The notes below the pieces were generated by a model that did not search any database, was not told the DNA's origin, and was given only the letters and a program-made list of their open reading frames with translations. A stretch of 64,000 nt of DNA from Euphorbia lathyris (Eukaryota; Streptophyta; Magnoliopsida; Malpighiales; Euphorbiaceae). Positions within the stretch are counted from its first letter, which is position 1, and every line of letters starts with the position of its first letter. The stretch lies in the NCBI RefSeq assembly GCF_963576675.1, contig NC_088914.1, forward strand, positions 81,962,441 to 82,026,440. The letters run 5' to 3'. Below are positions 11,401-22,093 of the stretch, one piece after another. Both the position numbers and the translations under genes were made by a program.

Positions 11401-14293
11401 ATGGAGTACTAAGACGTTTAAGAAGATGAAAATGCTAAGATTAGTTCAACTTAATTATGTTGGCCTGACAGGAAGCTATGAGCAAATTTTTAGCAAGTTG
11501 AGGTGGTTGTGTTGGCGGGAATTTCCTTCAGAATCTATACCATTCGATCTCAGTCTAGAAAATTTGATTGCTCTTGATATGCGATATAGCAACCTCACAC
11601 AGTTTATGGAGTCAAGAAAGGTATGATTATTTTTTTATTTTTCCGAAGAGAGTAAGAAAAACCAATATTTCTGAGTTTCTTTAGTTTCTTGCAGTCTTTA
11701 GAGAAGTTGAAGTTCCTTAACTTGAGCCACTCTCACAAGCTTATTGAGATCCCTAACTTTGGAGGGTGTCAAAACCTTGAGAAGTTGATCTTGAAAGATT
11801 GCATTAGATTGGAGAAGGTTGGTGACACAATTGGACTTCTTTCTAATCTTGTTTTCTTGAAGTTTCAAGATTGCAAAAGCCTTAAGAATCTTCCTCGAAG
11901 CATCGGTAGTCTTAAAGCACTCGAAAAGCTTAACATGTCAGGATGCTCTAAACTTGAAATGGTGCCTGACTCCATTGGACATCTGGTAAACCTTATTTTT
12001 CTTAGTTTAGAAAACTGTGAGAACTTCCAGAATCTTCCAGGAAGCATTGGTGGGCTAAAATCACTCCAAGAATTAACCTTATCAGGATGCTCTAAACTTC
12101 AGGTATTACCTGAATCCTTTCAATTTTTGGCAAGTCTCATTTCCTTGACTTTACAAAACTGTGAGAACCTCAAGAGTCTTCCAGAAAGAATTGGCCATCT
12201 ACACTCCCTGGAGAAGCTTGACATGTCAGGATGCTCGAATCTCGAGGCTTTGCCTGAGTCTACTGGACATTTTAAGTCCCTTCTTTTTTGGAATTTGCAA
12301 AACTGCAAGAATCTAAAGAATTTTCCTTGTAACATCTTTGGTCTAAGATCACTTAAGAAGCTTACCTTGTCAGGCTGCTCAAAACTTGAGGAATTACCAG
12401 AGGATCTAGGGAATTTAAAATCCTTGATTGTTCTTAACCTTGATGAAACAGGAATAGTTTGTTTGCCTGAAAGCATCAGAATTATGAAAAAGCTTGAAGA
12501 TTTGACTTTGCGTGACTGTCCTCTTATCTTTTCACCTGGAAACAATTCACATGCTATCAGAAGTCTTCCATATTCTATAAAAAATTTGGATCTCAGGTAC
12601 TGTAACCTATTGGATGATGTAATTCCAAATGATCTTCAGAGATTATATTCCTTGAAAGAACTGAAATTGTGTGGCAACAAATTCACAAGCTTACCAACTA
12701 GCATATGTAGCCTTCCAAACCTTGACAAGCTTTACTTGAATGCCTGTGTAGAGCTCCGATATATACCACAACTTCAGTCAAGTGTAAACACCTTGGAAGC
12801 TGATGGTTGTTTATCATTGGAAAGTATTGATCTAAAAAACTCTCCAGATAGTGTAACATTGAGGCTCCTAGGGTGTATGAATCTGAAAGAACTGAAAGGC
12901 TTTTTCAACTTGGAATGTTTACAAGTTGAAACCGTTGAGAAACTCTTAAGAAACTCAATTCCAGACTCGATTGGAGACTTTTCCGTATGCAAGATTGTCC
13001 ATGAAGCAGTTGGTAATAAGATTTGCCCGTTGCAGGTAGAGTGATTCCTTCTCTTTTTAATTTATCTCTTCTATTTCAGATTAAAATGTACAAATTAAAT
13101 TTTTCTGACGAAATTCAAATTGAAGTTTTCCATGTGGTTCTTTCCTAATTAAGACTTTATGAGCAGGCTCTTATTGAAAGGGGTGTCTATAGCATCTTCT
13201 TACCAGGAAATGAAGTTCCAACATGGTTCAGCGATAGAAGTGAAGGAAATATTGTATCTTTACAGGTGCCAGAGATTGATGCAGGTTCAACAATAATTGG
13301 AGTTGTTACATATGCTACTTACTCATGGAAAGATACCTCTAACTCTTGCTACTGTGCACCTCTTCTCTCAATCACAAACAAAACCAAAATGTTTGATTGG
13401 GTGTATCATCCAAATGTGACCTTCTTTTCAAGTCATGTGGACCAAGATATTAGTTGGATGTGCTACTGGATATTCAGTAATCACAAGAAGAATATGAATG
13501 ATTTATTAGATACAGGGTGGCTATTTAAGGAAGATACAAGACAAGGGGATGAACTGGAATTTTCATTCGATATGGGATTTGGAATTAGTGTTCGAAACTG
13601 TGGCATTCACCTACTTTGCCAGCCTGCTAATCAGGCTACCTCACTTTCGGATGAGCTTGCAACCATTTCTTCTGCAGCATCCAGGCATGATAAAAGGTTC
13701 TTTTCTGCTTATGCAAACTTATTAACAATGAAAGATGATGGAGAAATAACATTCACACATCAACGACCTTCCAATAAAGAATTCATGGAGTAAGAACATG
13801 CATGTTTTTAATGATAGTTTTTTTTTTACGGCGTAATGTATATTTACACCCTTAAACTAGGTAAGTTTTGTGTAATAAATTTAAAAACATATGACACACC
13901 TATAGTTGATATGTCATCTTTGACGGATGAGGCACGCACAATTTTTTTTTTTCTATAGCACGCATGTCACCTTATCCGTCAAAAATGACATATCAAAGAT
14001 TTTGTGGGTAGAAGGTCTAAATGAACCAACTATAGGTGTGTGATAGGTTTTTAAAGCCAACTATACTATAGTGATAGGTTATTTTAAAAGTTCAAAGTGT
14101 CAATAGGCAACACGTGTCAAGTTTAAGGGTGTAAATATATATTAAGCTTTTGTACCGTCACAATGATTTCGTTTTCTTTCTATTGGCTAACAGGTGGGGT
14201 AAGAATAGGAATAAAAGAACAGACGAATCATTATCCATGATGTTGGAAAAGCACGAGGGATATCAAGATTTGATGCAGGGACTTGCTCTGTAG
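8417..14293 (+). CDS. TIR-NBS-LRR (TNL) immune receptor, six exons
   Basis: Exons: 8417-8892, 10146-11241, 11348-11620, 11695-13035, 13167-13789, 14194-14293; all introns GT-AG and phases agree, giving about 1302 residues. Exon 1 is the TIR domain (YDVFLSF near residue 12; TWCLQELVQIL keeps the Glu that is catalytic in plant TIR NADases). Exon 2 is the NB-ARC: P-loop GMGGIGKS (about 215-222), kinase-2 VLIVLDDVD, RNBS-B GSRVIITTR, GGIPLAIEVLG, FLDIACFFIG and MHD (VMHDLLRDMG). The Asp ending LDDVD marks the TNL class. Exon 4 is about a dozen plant-type LRRs (LxxLxLSGCSKLExLPxxxGxL). Exon 5 carries a post-LRR C-JID-like domain (SIFLPGNEVPTWF). TNLs detect pathogen effectors and signal by TIR NADase activity. 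Oddities: the usual LSFRG is LSFGS, the P-loop has Ser for Thr, and the last exon adds only about 33 residues. Reading frames are intact, so it may be functional. Confidence 0.92.
9290..9920. mobile_element. Stowaway-like MITE in TNL intron 1
   Basis: The left end reads CTCCCTTCATTCCTTTATAGG and the right, reverse-complemented, CTCCCTTCATTCC, continuing after the nested insertion as TATAAGCCATTTTAGAG, which mirrors the left arm. These are Stowaway (Tc1/mariner) style ends. A TA follows the right end at 9921-9922; on the left the expected TA has changed to CA. It is interrupted by the Tourist-like MITE at 9531-9903, so it inserted first. Confidence 0.65.
9531..9903. mobile_element. Tourist-like (PIF/Harbinger) MITE nested in the Stowaway MITE
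   Basis: The termini are GAGCATCTTCAATGCAAGC and, reverse-complemented, GAGCATCTCCAATACAGGG. A 3-bp TAA duplication flanks it (9528-9530 and 9904-9906), as made by PIF/Harbinger transposases. It is 373 bp long and non-coding. Its ends resemble in style, but do not match closely, those of the Harbinger element at 51387-53483. Confidence 0.8.
13838..14147. mobile_element. MITE in TNL intron 5
   Basis: Inverted ends share the sequence ATATTTACACCCTTAAACT (left arm, and the right arm reverse-complemented) inside intron 13790-14193. The inner parts are also mirrored around a central pair of 'tgacatatc'/'gatatgtca' blocks. The target duplication is not clear and the ends are approximate, so the superfamily is left open. 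Confidence 0.55.
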
Positions 14294-16117
14294 AGATCCG
14301 GAAAAGAGATAAAGAGTTAAGGAAAAACGGATCCCTATACTAGAAAGGGGAAGATCCAAATAAGACATGGTTATGTGACCAAAGGACGAGTTTGGAAGGA
14401 TTTATCATAGTTCTCAACCGATCAAGATTCGAGTAAATGAGGGATCAAATGCTTTGCTCAAAAAGGAGATTTAGATGCTAGCATATCCTTTATAATGGAT
14501 GTTAGGGTGTCATTTCACTGTTATTTCTCTATGAAATATTTAGGTTTTTTTGTTAATATTTTTTTTCCTTTCTATCCTATTTTGGTCTTTCCATTTTGTT
14601 GCTTAATGTTATTGTCGTAATTTATAGCTTGTTCATATTTTATTTATATTTATTTCATATCGTTTTTGTAGAAATAATAATAATTGCATGTAGAATTTTC
14701 ATCATTTTACACTTCAAAATAATTATCGTATATTTTCAAGTGTTTCCACAAAATTTTATAAAGTCAAGACACAAATCGGAAGTACAAAATGATACCTTGT
14801 TATGGGTATTATTAATCGGTGATTAAAATTGGGACTATGTCACAACTTTAATAAAATTTCGACTTTGCATCCCAAATTTATTAGTGTTGGGAAACTGTTG
14901 AACGCCTTTTTTAGTGAACTGGATTGTGTCGAGCGTGCCAGTAATTTTGTGGAAAAATTACAAAAGTTGAAAATCTAACTTCTAAATCAAAATATTGTGT
15001 GAAAGCTTAAAGGATATAAAAAAAGCTTAAAGTTCGTCAATCGATCACTACTTACTAGCTATCTGACAGTAGTGAAGATATGCGAAAGAGGGAGAATGCG
15101 CGGAATCGGATATTGCTGTAGTTGATGAAAGAGCTGTAGTGAGTTAGGTACCGCAGGCTATTCCAACATTTTGGAGAACCACTTTATTATATTTACGGGT
15201 ATCGAGATTAATTGAAGGAAACGATGCCTAAATTGAAATTGAGGATAAAAGGAAATGCTTGAATAATTGGAATTGAGATTCTGAAATTGAAAGGATTACA
15301 GATATAGGAATTGAATTGGAAGAACTTGGAATTTAAAATTGCAAGAAAGTTTGTAGAACTAAAGCAATTGAAAATCGAAAGATATTGACAATACTGTTGT
15401 AGAGATTTTGCTAAGACTTTGGAGTCATTGTTGAGTTTTGTTGATTGTTTTGATTGTTGATTGAGTTTGATGCTTCTCCCTACTGCCAAAACTTGTATTT
15501 ATACTGTAAATATAAGTAGGTAACTGTCCATCAAGTAAGCTCCACGTTTTAGTGAGAAAGTTCCAATAAGTTCTATAACTGCTCTCATCCGCTAACTGTT
15601 TTTTGCTGCTGAATTATACTTTTCTGCTGTAAAAAATATGTTGGAAACTGCCCATCAAGAAAGTTCCATATTTCATCAAGTAAGTTCCACGTTTCAGCAA
15701 GTAAGTTCCACGTTTTAGTGAGAAAGTTATGTAACTGCTTAGCAAGGAAGTTCCATAACTGCTTTCACCCACTATCTCCTATTTTTGCTCCACTACCTCC
15801 CCACTATCTCCACTACTCCACTTTCTAACTTCCACGAATGTGTGCAGCTCCACCATTTATTTAATTAGATAATTTTCCAATTTAGCCAGAATAATTGGTA
15901 AATTACCATATCGGCCTAATACTTCTAATTTCTCACACATTTTGACATAAAAGATACAATTGGCAAAATAATATCAAATCCAAGCCAAATTAAATTGCAT
16001 AATTGCCCCCCCCCCCCCCCCCCCCAACTCCATCAATTATTTTAATTTGGGCCAAATTAAATAGATTAATTACAAAATTGACCTAAATTAAAATATGGGT
16101 GAAACAGAAATAAAATT
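14294..16117. other. Intergenic DNA, possible LTR-type remnant
   Basis: No gene is supported; the - strand frame at 15208-15489 is composed of repetitive AT-rich sequence without motifs. The text around 15640-15740 repeats 'aagttccacgtttcagc'-like units several times. A run of 20 C lies at 16006-16025, probably variable in length. The stretch could be part of an old retrotransposon, but no paired ends were found. Confidence 0.4.
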
Positions 16118-16227
16118 CCAACTTTAATAAAGTTGGCAGAAAATTACCAACTTTTAATAAAGTTGGGAATTAATATTAAGTTGGGACCTTTCCCAACTTA
16201 ATTAAGTTGGGACAATGTCCCAACTTA
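16118..16227. repeat. Cluster of four consecutive AAGTTGG hairpins
   Basis: Four adjacent inverted repeats share the same stem: 16118-16136, 16147-16166, 16177-16200 and 16203-16227, with loops of one to a few bases. The first is a near-perfect palindrome CCAACTTTAATAAAGTTGG. A further 21-bp palindrome, CATCACCTCG-A-CGAGGTGATG, lies at 16773-16793 just beyond the MITE that separates them. Function is unknown. Confidence 0.65.
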
Positions 16228-16766
16228 GGGGTGAGCATGGTCCGGTTTGGTCCAAAAATCGAACCAAACTGAATTGGACTGAACCAAATTACCTCTATTT
16301 TTTAGGATCAAACCAAATCAAATTATAATTCGGTTTGGTTTGGACGGAACCGAATTTTTTTCGGTCCGGTCCGGTTTGGTTCATGTTTGGACCAAACAAA
16401 GCACTAGAGACCTACAACTATTTGTACATTCACTAACTGAACAATTATATAAAGACAATAATCATATAATTAATTTTTCTTTTGTATATATAATTAGTTG
16501 AGAGAGAAAAAAACATTTTTAATCATTTTTTCTTTTCTATGTATAATTAGTTAATTAATTTAAAACCTTAAAACTAAAAGTAGTACATATTGTATATCGG
16601 TTTGGTTTTGTTCGGTTTTGGACCAGACCAAACCAAACCGAAAATCAAACTAGCTTAAAAATTAGAACCGAACCAAACCAAAATATAATTCGGTCCGGTT
16701 TGGTTCGGTTTTTTCGGTCTGTTTTTTTTCGGTCTTTGGATTTTTTGTTCGGTTCTGCTCACCCCT
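16227..16766. mobile_element. MITE with AGGGGTGAGCA ends
   Basis: The left terminus is AGGGGTGAGCATGG and the right, reverse-complemented, AGGGGTGAGCAGAACC. Both arms are rich in 'aaccgaaccaaacc'-type repeats. ACTT occurs directly outside both ends (16223-16226 and 16767-16770). The end sequence resembles some plant hAT elements, but an 8-bp duplication is not seen, so the superfamily is uncertain. The 540-bp body is non-coding. Confidence 0.7.
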
Positions 16767-17633
16767 ACTTAGCATCACCTCGACGAGGTGATGTAATGCA
16801 CCTCGGCGATGTGCATTTCCACCACAACGAGGTGTGATGAAATTGGGTTTTTTAATCCAATTCATCGTGCAACTCATTGAGGTGTGTAAATACCTGGATG
16901 AGGTGCATGTAAAAATAGCTTAAAATATTCTGAAAAGTTCATGTTCTTATGCGGTTTGAATTTTTTACTTAGAAAAACCTTCTGTGTATAATTGTCGTCA
17001 TTCATAAATGCAGGTTTGGCAGTTGGGGAACATCAGTAGACTTAGCTTTTGGTAGTATATATGACTTATCACTATAAAATGAGGTATTGGGATTCATCCG
17101 AAGACACACCAAACTTAGGCTAAAATCATTTCTACCTTTGTATTATTAGTTTTATGCTTCTTTTTTTCAAGAATCAATAGTTTGTTTATGTGTTGTTATT
17201 TTGTGTTGTTTGTACAAGAGATCAATCCAATAAAAGTAAGTTCTTCACTTCATCGAAGGAGTTCCGTTGGACGATCGTAACTACGGTTTCTTCTAATCCT
17301 TATTTTACTTTTATTACTATGAACTTCATTATTTATTTGTCTAAAGTAAGTTTTAATCTAATTATGGGCTAAAACTTCCTTAACTAAGGCTAGAAGCTTG
17401 TATTAATCTTAATTATGTGGTAATTACGTTTAACCTAATCAAACTCTGTTTATCCATTTAAAAACTAATTTATGATTCTTAATGCTAGTAGGAAATGGAC
17501 CAAATCCCAACTCGAAATTAATTAATCGTTTATATTGACCGTGATTAAATTGATTAATTGAAACTCATAAATTGGACCTAATGACCATTTAGTGTGGCTT
17601 ATTGGTTTTCCATGAATCTTAATTTTGTCTCTA

Positions 17634-17900
17634 ATTTATTGTTTTAGCCGGACCAAGGTAAAATGATAATTGAAGGTTTGGAATTAAGAGAACTTAATGC
17701 TGATTAATTACTTTAGTCGAACCCAAATAAAGTAATTAATCGAAAGTTTAGAATTAATAAACTCGAGAGGTTTTTATTGAATCTTAAGTAATCATTTTAA
17801 CCGGACCAAGGTAAAATAACTAACAAAGGTTTAGATTTAATAAAACGTAATGCTTCTTTGGATTAATTACTTTAATCGGACCAATGTAAAGTAATTAATT
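17634..17900. repeat. Four-hairpin array, left arm
   Basis: Hairpins lie at about 17634-17668, 17702-17741, 17787-17823 and 17861-17900. The clearest has a perfect 14-bp stem, GATTAATTACTTTA paired with TAAAGTAATTAATC. Loops are variants of GCCGGACCAAGG. Confidence 0.75.
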
Positions 17901-18117
17901 GAAAGTTTAGAACCAACAACTCGAAAACTTATTAGTTAATAAGAAAAATCGTCATCTCAAAGAGGATAAAACAACTTGAAAAGGGTTAAGTGTTATTACT
18001 AAGCAAATAGGTTAAATGAAGCTAAAAGCCTTGTTTCTTCCATTATAATTAATTTATATTCTCAATTTGTGTAATTGTTGTTCACTTGTTAACATAATTT
18101 TTAATTCGGTTACCCAA

Positions 18118-20116
18118 TGATGCGCGTTTTACGTATACGTGCATGTGAAGGCAATTGTACCTTAGTCGTGTATCAAGTAATAAAGTGAAAGCAGAGTATC
18201 ATTCCCACGAGGATGGTGATTATAAGTACTAATCTCTTTGCTTACTATTTATTATTTAAACAATCCAAAGGTAGAGTTTGTTGGACAACCAAGTTAAGAC
18301 TTAATTAAAAAGTGAGATGAAAATTGTACAAAATTAGATGAGAGAATACCTATAATGAAAGAAACTAAGGCTTCTAGCTACAATTAACCTCTTTTCTTGG
18401 TAATAATACTTAACCCCTTTTAAGTTGTTTTATCCTTTTTAAGATGACGATTTTTCTTATTAACTAATAGATTCTCGAGATTGGCTCTAAACTCTCGATT
18501 AATTACTTTCCCTTGGTCCGACTCAAGTAATTAATCTAGAGAAGCATTTAGTTTTATTAATCTAAACCTTTTTAACCTACTTTACCTTGGTCCGGCTAAA
18601 GTGATTACTTAAGATTCAAGAAAAACCGCTCGAGTAATTAGTTCTAAACATTCGATTAATTACTTTCCCTTGGTCCGGCTCAAGTAATTAATCCAAAGAA
18701 GCATTAAGTTTTCTTAGTTCCAAACCTTCGATTTATTACTTTCCTTTGGTCCAGCTCAAGTAATAAATCTAAGATTTGTAATAAGATTCATAAAAAATCT
18801 TGAAAAACCAATAAGCCACACTAAATGGTCATTAGGTCCATCTTATGAATTTCGATTAATCAATTTAATCACGGTCAATATAAACGATTAGTTATATTCA
18901 AGTAGGGAGTTGGCCCATCTCCTACAAGCATTAAGAAACATAAGTTAGTTCTAAAAAATGATAAACATAGCTTAAATAGGTTAAACGTAATTACCATATA
19001 ATTAAGGTTAAGATCCGCTTTTAGCCTTAGTTAAGGGGGTTTTCGCCCATAATTAGATTAAAACACATCTTAGAAAGTTAGATAATGGAGTTCATAATAA
19101 TAAAAGAGATTGAAGTTTAGAAGAAACCGTAAAGATGATTGCCGAACGAACTTCTTCGGTAACTTAAAACTTACTTTTATTGGATGAACTTTTGCACAAA
19201 CAACACTTTAACAACAATCACAACAACAAATACAACTGATTCTTGAAGAGAAGAATCAGTAAAATAACATTATAGATGGAGGAATTAAGCTTAAGCTTGG
19301 TGTGTCTTCAAATGGCTCTCAATGTCTCCTTTTATAGTAAAATGGCACACATAATTCCAAAGACCAAGTCTCCTTATGGCCTCCCACTCCCTAATCTTCT
19401 TAATTCAGCCTTTAAGAGAGGGTGGTGGAAGACTTTGACAATTTAGGAGTTGAAATGTGTAAAGGTGGGAAAGGAATCATAGGCTATAACATGTTCATCA
19501 ATTTTGGATAATTTTATGGGTCTGATACACTTCGAATTTGGAGATGATTTTTATTAGTCATTTTTTCATCTTTCTCTTAGCTTTCCAACGCATTTTGAAT
19601 CGCCTCAATCCGAGTCCGTATGAGGGAGATAAGTTGAAAATACGAAAATATGTCAAATCTAGTGTGAACAATTGGACTTTTATCTTGCAGCACCCATCCG
19701 CGACGAGGTGCACGCTGGGTGTCACTAAAACTCCTTTTTTCTGGTCCCTTTTATTTCCGAGTTGTTGTCTTAAGCCCCGACTTGGTTATTTGTGCCGAAA
19801 ACCTCGCGAAAGTGCCTAAAAAACATACAAAGTGACTCAGATACATAAAATGAAGCAAATATACAAAAACCATTATTAAAATTTATTAAAATGACACAAA
19901 ATAACTAGTAATTAAATACTAAAAACGTTATAAATTACGATGATAACACCCAACAAACTCTACCTTTATATTGTTTAAATAATAGATAAAAGGCAAAAAG
20001 AATAGTAATTATAATCATCATCCTTATGGGAACGATACTCTACTTTCACTTTATTACTTAATACATGATTAAGATGCACTTACTTTCACAAGCACGTATA
20101 CATAAAATACGCATCA
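18118..20116. mobile_element. Unclassified long-TIR element, hairpin-rich and non-coding
   Basis: The left end (TGATGCGCGTTTTACG, 18118) is matched by the reverse complement of the right end (TGATGCGTATTTTATG, 20116), and similarity runs inward for about 180 bp, through 'gtagagtttgttgg'. No coding domain is recognisable in the 2.0-kb body; the open frame at 19538-19819 lacks motifs. A convincing target duplication is not visible, so the superfamily is unknown. The body carries the four-hairpin array at 18497-18769. The inverted sequence at 17060-18117 is a second, end-truncated member of the same family. Confidence 0.6.
18497..18769. repeat. Four-hairpin array, right arm
   Basis: Hairpins lie at 18497-18536, about 18575-18606, 18654-18693 and 18730-18769, spaced about 75-80 bp. 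Three have perfect stems of 12 bp (GATTAATTACTT with AAGTAATTAATC, or a one-base variant) and near-identical loops reading CCCTTGGTCCGGCTC. Conservation of both stem and loop across units is notable. Confidence 0.8.
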
Positions 20117-20826
20117 CTTAGGGTTTTGGACCAACCCTATAAATATGTAAGTTTAACACCCCATGTAAGATCATCGTATTTATATCAATCAAAATTTATC
20201 ATTAGAGGTTCAACCTTTGTTTAAAATATCAAGCTTCTTCTGTATCTTGGGATTTTTGCCAATTCCTACAAGTTTTAGTTTTAGAATCTTTATTGGTTTT
20301 AGGTTAAAACCCTCTCTTTGTTGGTTTTCATTTTTTTCTCCCAAATTTTCTTTATCTCTCTCTCCGACACCCAAAATTCATTATTGATTGGAACATGAGC
20401 AACAATTGAAAAAACGGATAAAGAATATGAATACCAACAACAGAATGAACCTAAGGAAGAGAAAGTATGATGGTTTTTATTTTATTTTTCTTAACTTTTT
20501 TTTTTTTTGCATATGAGTATTTTCTTAATCCTTGAAGCTGAGAAATCGAAGAGTGAGAATTCAAAGAGAGAGAGAAATCAAGCTGAAGAGAGAAAATAGA
20601 AGAGAAAGAATGTAAATGAATAGGAGAGAAAGAGTTGAGATCTTAGTGAGTCCCAAATTTTTACATAAAAATGGTCAAATTCGTGTTAACCGGTTACTTA
20701 CCAATCAAAGGTACTTACCGATCTTAGAAGTCCTTTAATCAACCAAGTATGTTTGATCCCAAATATATTTTTAGGATAAAATGAAATTCTGGTACCAAAG
20801 TGTAATAAAAGTAAAGTTTAGGTACC
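20117..20826. other. Intergenic DNA flanking the copia element
   Basis: No gene is supported. The last 140 bases (from about 20690) resemble the sequence just right of the copia element (25525-25680), including 'aaagttcaggtaccattagtgtaattta'-type text, so the host target was itself a short tandem repeat. Confidence 0.45.
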
Positions 20827-21125
20827 TATTGAGATTGCACCACCAATTTTTTTCGAATACTCTAGCTACTTAGTTAAAACCACATATCATAAATATCTAG
20901 TATAATATTTAGATTTTTCTGTGTTAAATTGTGGCTCAAAATTTGTAGGTCATGGCCAAAAATTGCTATAAATAAAAGGACTTCTTACATTATGGGGGAG
21001 GTGTGGATAATAATAATAGTGGGTGAGCAAAAATAATAAGCAGAGTGTATATGATTATATTAATAAAAAATAATCACTTTTTATTGTTAAGATTTAAATG
21101 TGTTATTCCTCCAATTTATTCAACA
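20827..21125 (+). repeat. 5' LTR of the gag-only copia element
   Basis: This 299-bp LTR is about 40 bp shorter than its partner because it lacks the 32-bp tandem duplication seen there. The PBS starts two bases downstream of it. Confidence 0.88.
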
Positions 21126-22093
21126 AGTGGTATCAGAGCGGCAGTTAGGGACCGATACGGTCGAGTGCAAGCATGCAGTCAGGGACGAAGAGTCAAGTGC
21201 TTCAGAAGTTCACAATCCGGGATCATGGTAGTTCGAGATATTGTTAGAGCACAATCCGAGATTGTGAAAATTATTAGTCTGAGACCAAACATACTTGGTT
21301 GATTGAAGGAGATAATCAAGTCGTCATGACTGGCATATCTATCTTGCTAAGCACTCTGGAAAAACTCAATAATGATGACTATAGTACTTGGAGTACTCGT
21401 ATGAAATTTTATCTGCTTGGTTAAGATTTATGGGAGATTATTGGAGGTAATGACACAACACTTGCGACGAAACAAAATGTTCTTAAAAAGTGAAAAGTCG
21501 AGTGTGGTAAAGTTACGTATGATTTATCAATCTCGGTAGAGGATGATTTGCTGCAACGCATCAATGATGCTAAAACTCCAAAGGAATCATATGACCCTCT
21601 AGCGGAATTATTTGCAAAGAAAAATGATGTCAAGCTCCAACAACTTAAGAATAGGTTAATGCCAGTCTCGCAACAAGAAATGACAATGAGTGAATACTTC
21701 ACTAAAATTAGAACTTTATGTAACAAAATTTCGAATTTGGATCCTAAAATAAACTTACTGAAACAAGAATGAGAAGAATAATAGTCCATGGGTTGTGTAG
21801 AATTTAACACGCTTGTCACAACAACCCATGGATGGGCTAAAGAGCTAAATTTAAATAAAGGAAAAAGTATGAAAATAAACCATGTGGTTTAGGTCATTTT
21901 AAAACATAAACTATATGGTTTAAAAGTTGACAGACAGATACTTTGTGGTTGATTCCGTTAGCAAACACAATCCAAAATGACTAATGGTGTTAAAAAAAGT
22001 CAAATGATAGTCAAAGTCAAAAGGTAAAGAGTTATTTTGATTCTTATATTTATTTATTTTATAAAAATTCTCTCTAATACTTTACAAATTTCT

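Larger units (their letters stand above)
17060..19340. repeat. Giant inverted repeat with about 1-kb arms
   Basis: The left arm (about 17060-18117) recurs in inverted order and orientation at about 18300-19340. Landmarks match pairwise: 'gaagacacaccaa' near 17101 with 'ttggtgtgtcttc' near 19298, 'caataaaagtaag' near 17228 with 'cttacttttattg' near 19170, and the four hairpins of each arm in mirrored order. The best explanation is two copies of one transposon family lying head to head, with the right copy (18118-20116) inserted at, or replacing, the end of the left one. The arms are diverged, so this is not a recent duplication. Confidence 0.75.

Noticed and set aside
12120..12545. 141-codon frame on the - strand
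   Set aside because: It is antisense to the LRR exon of the TNL gene, whose + strand motifs are clear.
15208..15489. 93-codon - strand frame
   Set aside because: Low-complexity Asn/Phe-rich translation of repeated AT-rich text; no start context or homology recognised.
19538..19819. 93-codon frame that might be a small gene
   Set aside because: It lies in the body of a repetitive long-TIR element and has no motif.
18118..20116. Helitron
   Set aside because: The ends are inverted repeats of about 180 bp; no TC start, CTRR end or A^T insertion pattern was seen.
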